Shown here piece by piece: positions 21,201-31,242 of a DNA stretch of 64,000 nt (the first letter of the stretch is position 1; every line of letters begins with the position of its first letter). The notes beneath the pieces are model-generated. The model saw nothing but the letters and a program-made list of their open reading frames with translations, made no database searches and had not been told where the DNA came from. This DNA is from Stemphylium vesicarium (lineage: Eukaryota; Ascomycota; Dothideomycetes; Pleosporales; Pleosporaceae): the NCBI GenBank assembly GCA_004380135.1, contig QXCR01000032.1, positions 62,001-126,000 on the forward strand. The letters are read 5' to 3'. The position numbers and the translations under genes were made by a program.

Positions 21201-23418
21201 GGTGAAGCTTGCTCTCGATCAGTTCTTGGCCAGTAACCATAAGTTCATACCGGCGAACTTTTGACTGTCGTGTCATGATTACAGCCACTGCGGTGTTGTC
21301 GAATTGAGGGCGACCCGCACGGCCAAGCATCTGCATCATCTCCAGATCAGAGTATTCTTGATGTCCCTCAGCTCCCCATGCTACAGTGTTCTTGATTACG
21401 ACAAGATGACACGGAAGATTGACTCCTACTGCGAGTGTAGAGGTGCAGCAGATGACGTTGACCTCACCCGCGAGGAAGCTTTTCTCCACTAGTATTCTGT
21501 CATCGATATCAAGCCCAGCATGATGGAATGCAACGCCCGAGACGACTATATCGCGCAGATCTTTATTGCGAAGTGGAATCGATTTAGATGGTGCGCCCCA
21601 GCAGCGATCCTTGCCCTGGAGAGAGTTCCACCATTTTGCAATCAACTTCGCTGTACTGACCGTGGAGTTTCTGGTTGCGCAAAACACCATCATCGGCTTG
21701 CGTTCAGAGTAGGTAGCGATGATATCAGGGATCTTTGCATCAAGGACTTTCTCGAAACCGAACTCGTTGTTGGCGTTGGAGGCATAGCCGCAGACATGCT
21801 TTCGCAGCTTCACTGGCCGAAATTCTTCGCCGAACTTTGCACTTGCGGCTGGAGTATCCGGTTCTGATGATCTTCGTCCGAGCCAGGTCGCGATGTCATC
21901 GAAGTTGGGTACCGTTGCCGACAATGCTACAAAGCGCACGTCTGTGCCGATAGACTTCATCCGCGATACGACCGCTTCCAGAGTGGCGCCACGATCTTCC
22001 TTGAGTATGTGAACCTCATCGATGAGAAAGACCTTGATGAGCCGCATCAGTTTCTCGTGGTCTTTCCACTTTCTGGTCATGCTGTCCCACTTCTCAGGTG
22101 TCGTGATGATGATGTTGGCACTTTGGACGTTGCGCAGGTCCGACGCGTCGCTGTCACCAGTGAGCTCGGCACATTTCAGTCCGATCCTGCTGAACTTGGC
22201 TTCCCAGTCACGTTGGCGTTCTGAGCATAAAGCTTTAGTAGGTGCCTGGTACACGATCTTGTATTGACCGGTCGCGTTGGAAGTGACGGCCCGACACACA
22301 GCAAGCTCAAGGATCACCGTCTTACCACTTCCAGTGGGTGATGCAAGAACGAAGTTGTCGTCGGTCCGGAAGACGCTATCAAAACATTTGGACTGGACAG
22401 CATTAAACGTCGGATATGGGAATACGGTACGAAGTCGATCCGGCAAGACCGTGACGGGAACGAGACGAATTCCTTGACAGACAGGAGGAGCATGAGATGG
22501 ATCCTCAAAGGCTGCCTGCAACCGCGAGGGTGCTTGCTGACCATGAAGCAGGGCGTCGTCAGTCGAAAAGATCAAAGATGAATGCTGATGTACGACTTCT
22601 TTTCGATTCTGGGCGGGTATGATCTGTTGTTGATAGGGGTCTTCGTAATCTGACTGGCTGTTCCTGGAGAGATGGTGCGATTCGTAGTCGGGAAACGGAG
22701 CCAGTTCGCTTCGCTGAGACGTAGCTACAGTGACCTGCTCGGCACGACGCTGACTCGCCCTAAAGGTAGGGCTAGAAGAAGGGCTAACTTGGACATTGGG
22801 GCTCGAGTCGTTGAGCGGTGCACCATTATAGGTGAAACGACCTAGTGAGCGTTGAGTATTTTGTTCAGCCAATGTGATCGGTCTAGACTTACTCGAATGA
22901 CCCCGCATAGCTTGCTCTGGGTGCGACTGGCCTTCGATTCAGTAGGTTAGTAAGCATACTTTGAGCATTCGTGACATGGTCTTACCATGGGTTCCGTGGG
23001 AGCCATCAGCACGAGTATGGCGAGGAGGTTGCGAATGGACGGGCGCTGCATTGTTGAAGAACATGGAAGGGCCTGGCGCAAGCGACAACCTTGTCCTGCC
23101 TTGCGCGGCTTGTTGCTGGCGATCAGGATACGGTTGCTGGAGCAGTCTGTCATCTACAAAAGTTTAGTCGCTTCCAACCCTTGCATCCAGAAGCATACAC
23201 GTACCGAAAGAATTGAACTGCGGTTCATGATCGTATGCATGATTTTCTTCAACCGCATCATACACAGAACCACCGTACTGGGACGAGCGATAGCGATCTC
23301 GAGGGGGCATTGGACGTGCCGGCTGCCTGAATTGGGGCTGGAGGATATCGTAACGCGATGCGTGCCTGGGGTGATCAGCCCGTTCGAAGTCCTCGGGATG
23401 GTAACGGCGGTCGCCCAT
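18245..23418 (-). CDS. mer3: Mer3/HFM1 meiotic DNA helicase
   Basis: Mer3 is a 3'-5' Ski2-like helicase of the ZMM pathway that stabilises joint molecules and promotes interfering crossovers in meiosis. Exons on the minus strand are 23418-23205, 23153-22986, 22931-20860, 20801-20223, 20171-20017, 19971-19874 and 19827-18245, giving 1622 residues; all six introns are 45-58 bp and keep frame. The N-terminus is disordered. Near residue 330 lies Walker A (SPTGSGKT), then TTPEKWD, a DEVH box (FLIDEVHILKEDRG), SATVPN and the helicase C-terminal motifs (MLGRAGRPQFD). A winged helix and Sec63-like domain follow, including a helix-hairpin-helix-type stretch (VRKLVNAGIKCIEDL). The long C-terminal exon carries a conserved Cys/His zinc motif (KWACNHPCKDRQACKHLCC) typical of fungal Mer3. 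It is much longer than yeast Mer3 because of the acidic tail. Identity is confident. Confidence 0.93.
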
Positions 23419-23770
23419 GCCGACCTCACGGGTGCAAGAGTGAAGACAATACCAGATCGGGGACGCGATAGAGGGCAATAGGGGTGAAGCTGAGATTTTT
23501 GAGAGATGGTGAGACAGAGGGTCAGGTGAGAGACGTAGAGACGGAATGAGAAGGCACCATGGAGGAAGTCGCGGCCAACAAGCCTTGGCCAAATCTGCCG
23601 AACAGCGCTTCAGCTGCTGTGATGCAGCGGGCTGTTACTGAAAAGTGTTCAAGCGTCGCAATAGAATTACTTTCTGATCATGACGCGTCTGTCGCCGTCT
23701 CTCAGCGCGATCGCATAGGTGTGGATACATCTATGTCTTGTGTCTACGATTTCTACATTGCTGCTCTTGC
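23419..23770. promoter_or_regulatory. mer3 upstream region
   Basis: These 352 bp between the transporter stop and the mer3 ATG must hold the mer3 promoter (minus strand). No meiosis-specific element was recognised with confidence. Confidence 0.4.
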
Positions 23771-25340
23771 TCAAGCTTCCCGCTTATGCGAGTGTCTTTC
23801 TATCGTCGGTGATTCAGGCGATGATTTGGTAGCTCCATCATACCTTGACGGCGTGCGCGGCATAGCATCATACTCGCTTTCATCATACGACCGATCAACA
23901 GTTGTCTTTTCGAAGTCGGCAATTGGTACCGACGACTGCATCCCTCGTTCTGGTTTAGTGTAGAGGTACGTCGCAAATAGGACGACACAGGTGCCCAGGA
24001 AGAACTGTTCTTCGTCAGTACCCAAGGATCGAACAAAATGCGAAAGACTTACGGATTGCGTCACCTGAAAGTTGAAGAAGTATACGCTCGCGATACAGCT
24101 CAGAAGAATGGAAATAGACGTCGCAAAGTTCTTGGCAATGTTGTCCGCGTAATTGATGACCAGCGCGACGATTACGCCTCCGGCTGCTTGAAATCCAATG
24201 GCGGTCCACACCACCCAGTTGTAGCCAACGAAGAACCCAGTCTTCGCTATAATTTCGCCATCTTTCCAGATCACACCAAGAAATAGCGATGGAAATATCG
24301 ACCAGAATGAAAGCTGGCAGTTGCGCACCCATAGTGTTGTTGTCTTGGCGCTTGTCGAGTCTTTCAAGATCTTCTCAAACGTCACTCCCGCTAGGCCTGA
24401 CAACGCGCATGAAATGAGGACCGCAAGGAGTCCAATCCGGCTATTCATGTGCGGAACTTGTGCCGCACGATCCTCGTGTATGCCTTCATAAGATCCAGAC
24501 CGCTTCGCCATTCGCACTGCAGCATTGCTGCCGAAATCATGTAGATGCTCAAGTGTCTTCGCCCAGGTTGTCGATTCCGTTTTGGGTACGGTCGGCGGGG
24601 AGGTTGCTTGCGGTACCTGTATGATAGATACGCCGACGATGAGTAAGAGCAGCGAGAGCCACTTGCGCACTGAGAGGGTCCGGCCCAGCATCAGGACGCT
24701 AAAGATGGCGGTCGTCAAGATCTTGAGCTGGTAGGTGACCTGAAATGTCGCAGCATCTAGATTGCTAACAGCCAGATATTGAAGGTTGTTCTGTATCGTA
24801 TATAGCACAGCAGGTATGGCAAGCTTCCAGCTCTCGTTCGTGAAGATGGCGGTCGTCAACGTGTGGGATAGCGTCGCGAGCGTGGTATTCGACGGGAGTG
24901 ATTTGGACATCTCGTACATTGCCTTCTATTCATTAGCCCATACGCAGATGCTGGATATCTCATACAGCCACCATACCATCGTCAAGCTGATTGTCAGCTT
25001 TATGACCTCATTCAAGAACACGCTTGTGCTTGTGTGGTATCTTTGCCCTCCAGCCAGAGGCATTATTCTCGAATAATGCATAATCTGATGCGCGTCAGCC
25101 TCCGGCCCGGCTCCTTGTAGAAACCTCATTCCACGTCTTCCCCATCGGTCGCGGTATGGTAGTCGCTAGTCTCGTGGGATGTTCATACCAGAATGAGGGC
25201 CGAGTTTTGGAACGTCAACTGTGCAACAGTCAGCTCTTGCTTCACGCCAAAATCCAAACAGTGAATGGACTAACTGTCACCAAAGAGAGGTGCTTCATCG
25301 ACACCCCGCCCAGCGTCGCGGACGCTGTTCTAACAACCAT
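23771..25340 (-). CDS. Nucleotide-sugar transporter (SLC35A / UDP-galactose type)
   Basis: These Golgi carriers exchange a UDP- or CMP-sugar for the nucleoside monophosphate to feed glycosylation. Exons are 25340-25275, 25218-25189, 25084-24977, 24925-24053 and 24004-23771, giving 436 residues. Introns are 56, 104, 51 and 48 bp; the last has no stop and a length divisible by three. Family motifs are clear: SLVTLTFQNSALIL split by the first intron, IMHYSRIMP, TSTSVFLNEVIKL, NNLQYLAVSNLDAATFQV, YQLKILTTAIFSVLML, and near the end GVIVALVINYADNIAKNF and a Lys/Arg-rich tail. About ten membrane segments fit the fold. Substrate cannot be told from sequence; UDP-galactose or UDP-GlcNAc is likely. An ATG at 25298 is an alternative start. 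Family is confident, the first exon less so. Confidence 0.88.
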
Positions 25341-25892
25341 CTCTCCCCAAGTTGCGCAAGCGTTCGCTATGTTTCGCGGACGTCTACAATAGAAAAGTGC
25401 TTCCAGAAGAATGACGGTACGCAGAACTAGCGCAGAATGAGGGACAAGCTCTGTGCAACAGAACAACTGGCGCTGATTGTAGACATGTTGGATGCGATCA
25501 GCCGTACATTCCCGCGTCAGCTCTCGTGGCCCTAGGCGCACTACTGCAGGTCGCGCGACAAGGATACTTAGTGCCGATCACGGCTTGGCGACTTCGATCC
25601 TTCGGAAATAGATAATTGGACGCGTCACCGACGTCGCGGCTGTCTAGAACATCAAGTGGACACCTCAAGCATAGCAACCTTGCGCGAACATCATTCCTGC
25701 GACATAATCTCATACGCCATGAAGAGCTGCTTGAATTAGTGCAACTCCTACTCAGCTTCCGCCGAACCACGAGTGTGGGCCTCCACCTGGGCAACATCGA
25801 TTCGCTATGCTCACGGACGCTTCGTTCCTAGAATACAAAGTCAGCTGCCCTTGAACGACGTCTACTCAGATATCAACAAGACAAGGACTTAC
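25341..25892 (-). other. Gene-poor, probably degenerate DNA
   Basis: No intact gene is visible. A plausible intron (GTAAGT at 25892 to TTCTAG at 25828) links the HET-like fragment on its right to sequence ending about 25497. Beyond it one frame is open but Arg/Ser-rich and unconvincing, while another reads like an amphipathic helix interrupted by many stops. Confidence 0.4.
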
Positions 25893-26159
25893 TAGGTGTG
25901 CGTCTTCTATCCCTGCGATCCGCTTGATTTCCCTTTCAAACCTGCTATGAATTTCTTCCAAGGTCTCCTCGCAGTCTGCGTGAAGAATCCGGAGCTCGGC
26001 CTTGTTATGTTCATCGTTTTCGTGTTCGACAATGTTGGAAATCGCAAAGATCTTGTCCCTTGGATCATGGGCTTTACGGTGACGGAAAGTGAAAGCAAGA
26101 TCGAGCTGATTTCGATGCAGGGTGGCACCCTCTCGTCTAGTGTTGCGGTGAATGCAGTG
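25893..26159 (-). pseudogene. HET-protein-like fragment (central part)
   Basis: This open stretch of 89 codons without a start reads LAFTFRHRKAHDPRDKIFAI, which resembles the RxxxxxDPRDKIFALLG segment that follows the HET domain in many fungal incompatibility proteins. It then continues as a charged helix (ETLEEIHSRFEREIKRIAG). It ends at a good donor site (CTA then GTAAGT). It lies about 200 bp downstream of the broken HET-domain gene on the same strand and is probably the same former gene. It has no ATG of its own in frame. Assignment rests on one short motif, so confidence is moderate. Confidence 0.45.
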
Positions 26160-26356
26160 AAGAAAATAATCATGTATAGCAGCTCAGCAAAAGGTAATCA
26201 GTGTATTGTTGTTGTGTTTTTGTAGCTACGACGCGCGCAGCTATATATACCCTCTGTTTACATGACGTATCTCTCATGCCAGCAAGAGCAGAAGGTGCTC
26301 ATGGAGTGGAAGGAGGAGAGCAGGACAACGCACGTGGCACACGTGACGTGCCCACC

Positions 26357-27165
26357 TCACAAACCGTCACATCTAGCCGCTTGCCTCGCTTGCGCTTCCA
26401 GAATATCCAACAAAGGCAACCAATCCAGGGTACCCTGTTGCTGAGCCCCCCAGTCGAAAGCGGGCAATATTAGTGTAGCTTTTGTTCGGAATATCGCGGC
26501 CATCACATGACGCAACTCGTCAAATGAATCGATATCGACCGCACCTCACAGTGATATGATAGGCCAGCGTAGCTTCCTAGACAGTCCACATTCTAGTGAA
26601 CCAAGAGCGACTAAGAATGTCTGCAACACCTTTTTCTAGGATGGGGATGGGGATCTGTAACCATACAAGCACATCCCCGGGCTTATGTCGGTCCATGATG
26701 GCTTGTAGCATGACCATACCTAGGTGAGTTTCTTCTGTGGGCTCTCCTAGGTAGACTATGAAGTTTTCTGCGTGTTCATATATCTGAGCCATTTTGGAAA
26801 CCTGGCTGCTTCTATCAGAGAGGCAGGTTTGATCAATGCATATCGCATCAACCTAGAGGAGAACGTTTTGACTGCCAGATCTTATCGCGCCCAGAGCGTT
26901 CACCAAGTTCCTTCCGATGGTCACCGTTTGTCCATCAATTAAACAATCGCACCTCATATCCATAGAACCCCAGGTATAAGAAAGGGCGGCATAAGGAGGA
27001 TGATGACCTAGGTCTACCCTTAATCTGGTCTTGGTACTCTCCAGCATAGTGTTCGAGGAGTCGGAACTGTGCCTTGGAGTGGTCCAGGGGAGCGTATCTG
27101 TAGTGTTTTCCCTGCGGGTATTAATAACATGACTTGAATAGGACAAGAGAACGCACCGAGTTCAT
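26357..27165 (-). pseudogene. HET (heterokaryon incompatibility) domain gene, disrupted
   Basis: HET-domain proteins trigger cell death when unlike fungal strains fuse. Reading leftward: a start MNS at 27165, a 45-bp intron (27156-27112), then RYAPLDHSKAQFRLLEHYAG. After a one-base shift in the CCC run at 27017-27019 the frame continues HHPPYAALSYTWG (HET box 1). At 26853-26855 a TAG stands where the conserved Trp of LWVDAICIDQ belongs. The frame resumes VDAICIDQ and YEHAENFIVYLGE, then SRSWFTRMWTV is followed by TAG at 26577-26579 where Gln of WTVQE is expected. Another shift near 26530 leads to SFDELRHVMAAIFRTKATL and stop at 26357. Two stops and two frameshifts make this a pseudogene. Both stops fit C-to-T change at CpA. 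Confidence 0.82.
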
Positions 27166-27687
27166 AGAAGGAGGCAGTCCTGGTTCATCAACTGTGTGTC
27201 TAGCCCATAGCCCCAAGGTGAATTTCCAGCCTTTCGGCAAGCGGAATTGCAATTTGTCCAGAAAGAGCGGAAGTGACGTCAGGCTGAATGATCAGAGCCC
27301 CAGTCGGGAGAAATAGCCCATGTCTACCTGTTCGGAAGACTCCGCGGAATGGTCGAATGGTTTACTGTGGGGTATCGTATCCGGTGGGTCGCAAAGGCTC
27401 ACGTTGTGTAATGATACGGCACTGTCAACACGCAAGTATTCCTGCGTATTTAAGTGCGACCAGAGAGCGATAAGTAGCAGACGAGACTGATTATAAGGGG
27501 ATGGTTGATATGCATCAGGCTGACACAGCCTCCGGTGAAGCACCTTGGCGTAGTAAGACACAGCCACACTTTAGCGACGTGGCGCATCGAAGCCCAACTA
27601 CAACGGTGAACTTTTGTACTGCGCCATTCTCGTCGGTTAGGTGACATAAGTACAGCTGCTTTGACCAAATCCTGATACAATCGGAGC
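27166..27687. other. Spacer between two broken genes
   Basis: Upstream of the HET pseudogene the minus strand has short frames (such as FLDKLQFRLPKGWKF around 27210-27255) that could be a decayed N-terminal extension, but no start or family match is evident. Nothing else was seen. Confidence 0.35.
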
Positions 27688-28491
27688 TCATTTTCCCGCA
27701 TCCTGAAACCTCTTCACCAATTCCTCAATATCCTCCATACACTTGCCCTTATTATACCGCTCCACATCCGGCCAACCCCATTTCCGACAAATCTCCTTGG
27801 CCTCATCCACAATACCCATCTCCTCCAACTGTCCGTATATAAAACTCGAATGAACTCCTTCCCTGCCCATAGGCACATATTTCAATAGCCTGGAATTCTC
27901 CTTGAGTGTCTCGAAGAAGTTGGGAATAGTCCAATATCTATGGTTTTCTCGGTATTCGATCTGGTCTTCGGGTATTAAGCCGTACTAGTGGTGCCAGTCC
28001 CATGGATCATCTTTCACACCCGAACTGACGTCTACGCAATCCAGATCGGCAGCCCAGCCCAGCGCGTAAATGACTCTAAGTTGCGTGTCTAGCAGGTATA
28101 GTGCTGTGTCGTCGCTATGCAATGTCAGGCCGACGATGTGTGGAGGAATGTCGACTTCGTCGGCGAATGGTTCCATGGATTCCTTAATGTCTTCACCGTT
28201 TGAGCTGGGGGTTGTGGTGCTGTAGTCTACAAAGTTACCTCGGGGAACTACCAAATCTTTTTCTCCCCAGCCATCCTCACGTATGTAGGGTAGGTACCGG
28301 AGAAGGTCGATTACTTCGGGTGTCTTGTCATAGTTCCGCCACCCGTGGGGGGCAATGTTGGGCCAACCTGTCTCGAGAGGCTCCTGGAGGAGCGATTCGT
28401 TCATGTACATAGACACTAATAAGAGGTGGAAGCCGCGAACTGCCTCGACTGTTTCCTCGCGGGAGTAGCTTATCTCGTCTATGGCAGGCAT
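27688..28491 (-). pseudogene. Uncharacterised ascomycete family gene with one internal amber codon
   Basis: The start MPAIDEISYSREETVEAV at 28491 and the body (DLLRYLPYIREDGWGEKDL, PPHIVGLTLHSDDTALYLLD, DDPWDWHH) belong to a family often seen in Pleosporales, of unknown function, with a DPYDYAP-like motif and a C-terminal WGWPDVERYNKGKCMEDI. The reading is open for 168 codons, then TAG at 27985-27987, then open again in the same frame for 98 codons to the natural stop at 27688, including the expected C-terminal block (FFETLKENSRLLKYVP). No usable intron removes the TAG. Changing it to CAG would restore one 267-residue protein. It may be a young pseudogene, a strain-specific null, a sequencing error or readthrough. 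Confidence 0.7.
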
Positions 28492-29169
28492 GCTTTGTGT
28501 CTTCTGGCGAGGTCGTTTGTGAGGTGAAGAAAGAAAGGAACGGAAGTGGTGAGCAATGGAAAGGGACTCGCAAGTATTGAAATGAGAAACAGTCAAATTC
28601 TAGGCTGGTATGTTTCACGAAGGGATATATAGGCAGCTGCCAAGACGGCGCTAGTGTAATCCAGACATGCAAGCCTGCGGCGTGGAATGGTGTGACTGAT
28701 TTTCCAGACAGCACGAAGGCTAAAGGAGTACTATTGTCAGTACAAGTGCGCTGGCTAAATCAATGCATGATTCAATTGGAAAATTGGGGTCAGAGCACAG
28801 TGCTAAGATGAAAGAACAAGACTTGGGCTGTCCAGCAAGATCAAAAAGTCTTAGCATTGTTTAAATTAGTAGGCAGACTCGTGAAGTCTGCTAGCATTTT
28901 AATCGTGCGTGTGGTTGAAATTTGTTTCGTAGATGGGGGTAATTGTCTAACGTTTGGAGGACAGAGGAGAGTTGTGAGGATGAAGGCTGAGGTTGAAGCT
29001 GGAGGGTGCCTAGGTAGCTAGCGCCAAGACAGTCGGCGAAAATAACGCCGACTGGCTTGAGATTCTTCGAGCTGTTGCGACGCGCTCACTACTCGGCGCG
29101 CAACTTCACGACTAAACCCTTTGATACAAGCACCCAGCATCTCAACCTAGAATCATCCGTTCGCCCACG
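28492..29169. other. Intergenic region with divergent promoters
   Basis: The promoter of the U1-C gene is on the right and the former promoter of the broken gene on the left, with GGATATATAGGC (TATA-like, minus sense GCCTATATATCC) near 28621-28632. The central part (28780-28930) is AT-rich. No gene was seen. Confidence 0.45.
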
Positions 29170-29901
29170 ATGCCCAAGTTCTTTTGCGATTACTGCGATG
29201 TCTACCTCACACACGACAGTATGAGCGTTCGGAAGGCGCATAACAACGGCCGCAACCACCTCCGCAACGTCCAGGCATACTACGAACAGATATCGAGCGA
29301 CCAGACTCAACAAGTCATCAACAGTATCACCGACGCCTACAACACCGAAGGACAGGCAAATCCGTTGTTTCAGCAGAACTTGGCTGGAGGATTCCCTGGA
29401 GGCCCAATGGGTGGAATGCCGGGCATGGGCATGCCGCCTATGGGCATGCCTGGCTTCCCGCCACCAGGTATGCCATATCAAACTATAGGGAGGGTGGCTT
29501 GTTGCTAACATGAAATAGGTATGCCGCCTATGGGTGGAGTTCCACCACCGTTCATGGGCCGCGGAGGTCGTAAGTCAACTCACAGCGCTTGCGCAGAGGC
29601 CTATACTAACTTCTCGACAGCCCCCATGCCCCCGAATGGAATGCCGCCTTTCCCTCAGCCAGGCGGTATGCCCCCAGGCCCTGGTGGTATGCCCCCGAAC
29701 ATGCCACCATTCCCACCACCACACATGGGCGGTGGCCCACCTCCCCAAGGGATGCCGCCATTCCCTTTCCCACCGCCTGGCGGCGCCGGCTCACCACCCG
29801 GAGGGATGCCTTTCCCTCCCCCTGGTGGTATAAACATGCCGCCTGGAGGACCACCCGTGGGACCTCCTGGCAGGTTTCCTCCTGGACCGCCTGGACGCTA
29901 G
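29170..29901 (+). CDS. yhc1: U1 small nuclear ribonucleoprotein C (U1-C)
   Basis: U1-C is a core protein of the U1 snRNP and stabilises pairing of U1 snRNA with the 5' splice site. Exons are 29170-29467, 29519-29569 and 29621-29901 (both introns 51 bp), giving 209 residues. The N-terminal zinc finger has C6, C9, H24 and H30 (FFCDYCDVYLTHDSMSVRKA ... NNGRNH), the exact spacing of the U1-C family. Residues 36-65 form the following helix. The rest is a Gly/Met/Pro-rich tail with PPGGMPP-like repeats, longer than in human U1-C. The second intron could start one codon-phase earlier (GTCGTA), but GTAAGT at 29570 is the better donor. Identity is confident. Confidence 0.92.
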
Positions 29902-30291
29902 CAGCGGCCCGATGCACACAAAGGAGTTATACCCAGCTTTGGCCATGACAACTATGGGCCTGCATTTGAAGGTGTAGGAGTGAAGAGGATGAGAGACAAT
30001 GACGAAGATATACCCAATGTTTCTATGCGGGCTGGCGGAGGAAGAGAAGGCCAAGCGGCAGCTACGGGCGCGAACGCCGTGGTTCCGCTGTGGACGAAGC
30101 GGACATAGCTTGGGGCATGTCAAGCTTGAGGTGGGCATTGAAGGTTAGGAAAGCTTGGGCGCGTGTATGTCCCACTCAGATTTATGCGCTGCCTCTTGCT
30201 CACGATCAATGTAGTCATACTTGTTCAACGGTAGTATTTAGTTATAAGGAATGTTGTCAAGAGCGGAAGCCGAACCGTCCAATACATCATA
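29902..30291. other. Convergent 3' intergenic region
   Basis: These 390 bp lie between the U1-C stop and the stop of the NmrA-like gene. No gene or RNA was recognised. Confidence 0.5.
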
Positions 30292-31242
30292 TTACTGGCC
30301 ATTCCCTCCGTTTCCGAACAGCTTCCGCGCATACGTTTCCACATCCATCATACTCATACCCAGCTCATGATTCATCGTTCCCTTTTTGTCCCACCACACC
30401 CCGTCTCTCGCGAACACGAGCCTGTACTTCTTGATTGAATCCTCCGGGTCAGCCTTGAGCTCCTTTTCCAAATGTTCAATCGACCATTCCTCCTTCTCAA
30501 CACTCTTTCCACTGACTCTTCCTACAATACCCGCAAGCCGGCTATATCTCACCGTGTCTCCCGCAATGTAGAGTACCCGGTCTCTCGCCTCGACATCGCC
30601 TTGGATGACCCTCGCCAACACCCTTCCAATATCGTCCACATTCGTCACACTAACCGCATGCTCCCAGTCCCTCAAACACCTGACCACGACCTTTCCCTCC
30701 GCCTCCGCTCCCTTATCGACAATGCCCCAGAACGGCTCGAACAGGAACGACATGAAGATGCCAGTCGAAACAATCGTCCAGGTAACGTTGCTTTCAGCAG
30801 CCTCCTGTCGCAAGATATTTCGAACATCCCTCTGCGCACCAAACAATGGCATCAGCCCCTGTCCATCGCCCGTGACGTCGTAATCGACACCCCACTGCCA
30901 GGGAAAGAACCACAGCCTACCTCCCCCATTTTCCTTCTTGATCCTTCCGGCCTCCAAAATCTCCTTCACTAGTTTGAGAACCGTTCCGGGATCAGCACCG
31001 AAGCCTGTCGCGCTGATGACGATATCGAAGGTTGAGAAGATGTTGGAGATGATATGGGAGGGGGTGGAGAGATCGGTGGGGAGGAGGGCGAGAGTGGGGT
31101 ATTTGCTGGTCAAGTGTGTGTAGTTGGACGGCGACCGGACACCGAGAGTCACTTGTGTCGATGGAAGGGGAATGAGGTGTGTGAGAAAGGATGTGCCTAG
31201 CTCGCCTGCGCCGAGGAGGAGGATCTTCTTTGGGCTTGACAT
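30292..31242 (-). CDS. NmrA-like / isoflavone-reductase-type NAD(P)-binding protein
   Basis: This single-exon, 316-residue member of the atypical short-chain dehydrogenase superfamily has a Rossmann start (KKILLLGAGELGTSFLTHL) with a GxGxxG-like loop. Next come VTLGVRSPS, the ISATGFG strand, WFFPWQWGVDYDV, and a C-terminal half with VTNVDDIGRVLARVI, as in NmrA and isoflavone-reductase-like fungal proteins. Some relatives reduce small aromatic compounds; others only sense the NAD(P) redox state and regulate transcription factors. Nothing here decides between those. The ATG at 31242 is chosen because the Rossmann strand begins five residues later; an in-frame ATG at 31290 would add 16 unlikely residues. 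It is convergent with U1-C. Confidence 0.8.
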   Translation of the reverse strand: MSSPKKILLLGAGELGTSFLTHLIPLPSTQVTLGVRSPSNYTHLTSKYPTLALLPTDLSTPSHIISNIFSTFDIVISATGFGADPGTVLKLVKEILEAGRIKKENGGGRLWFFPWQWGVDYDVTGDGQGLMPLFGAQRDVRNILRQEAAESNVTWTIVSTGIFMSFLFEPFWGIVDKGAEAEGKVVVRCLRDWEHAVSVTNVDDIGRVLARVIQGDVEARDRVLYIAGDTVRYSRLAGIVGRVSGKSVEKEEWSIEHLEKELKADPEDSIKKYRLVFARDGVWWDKKGTMNHELGMSMMDVETYARKLFGNGGNGQ

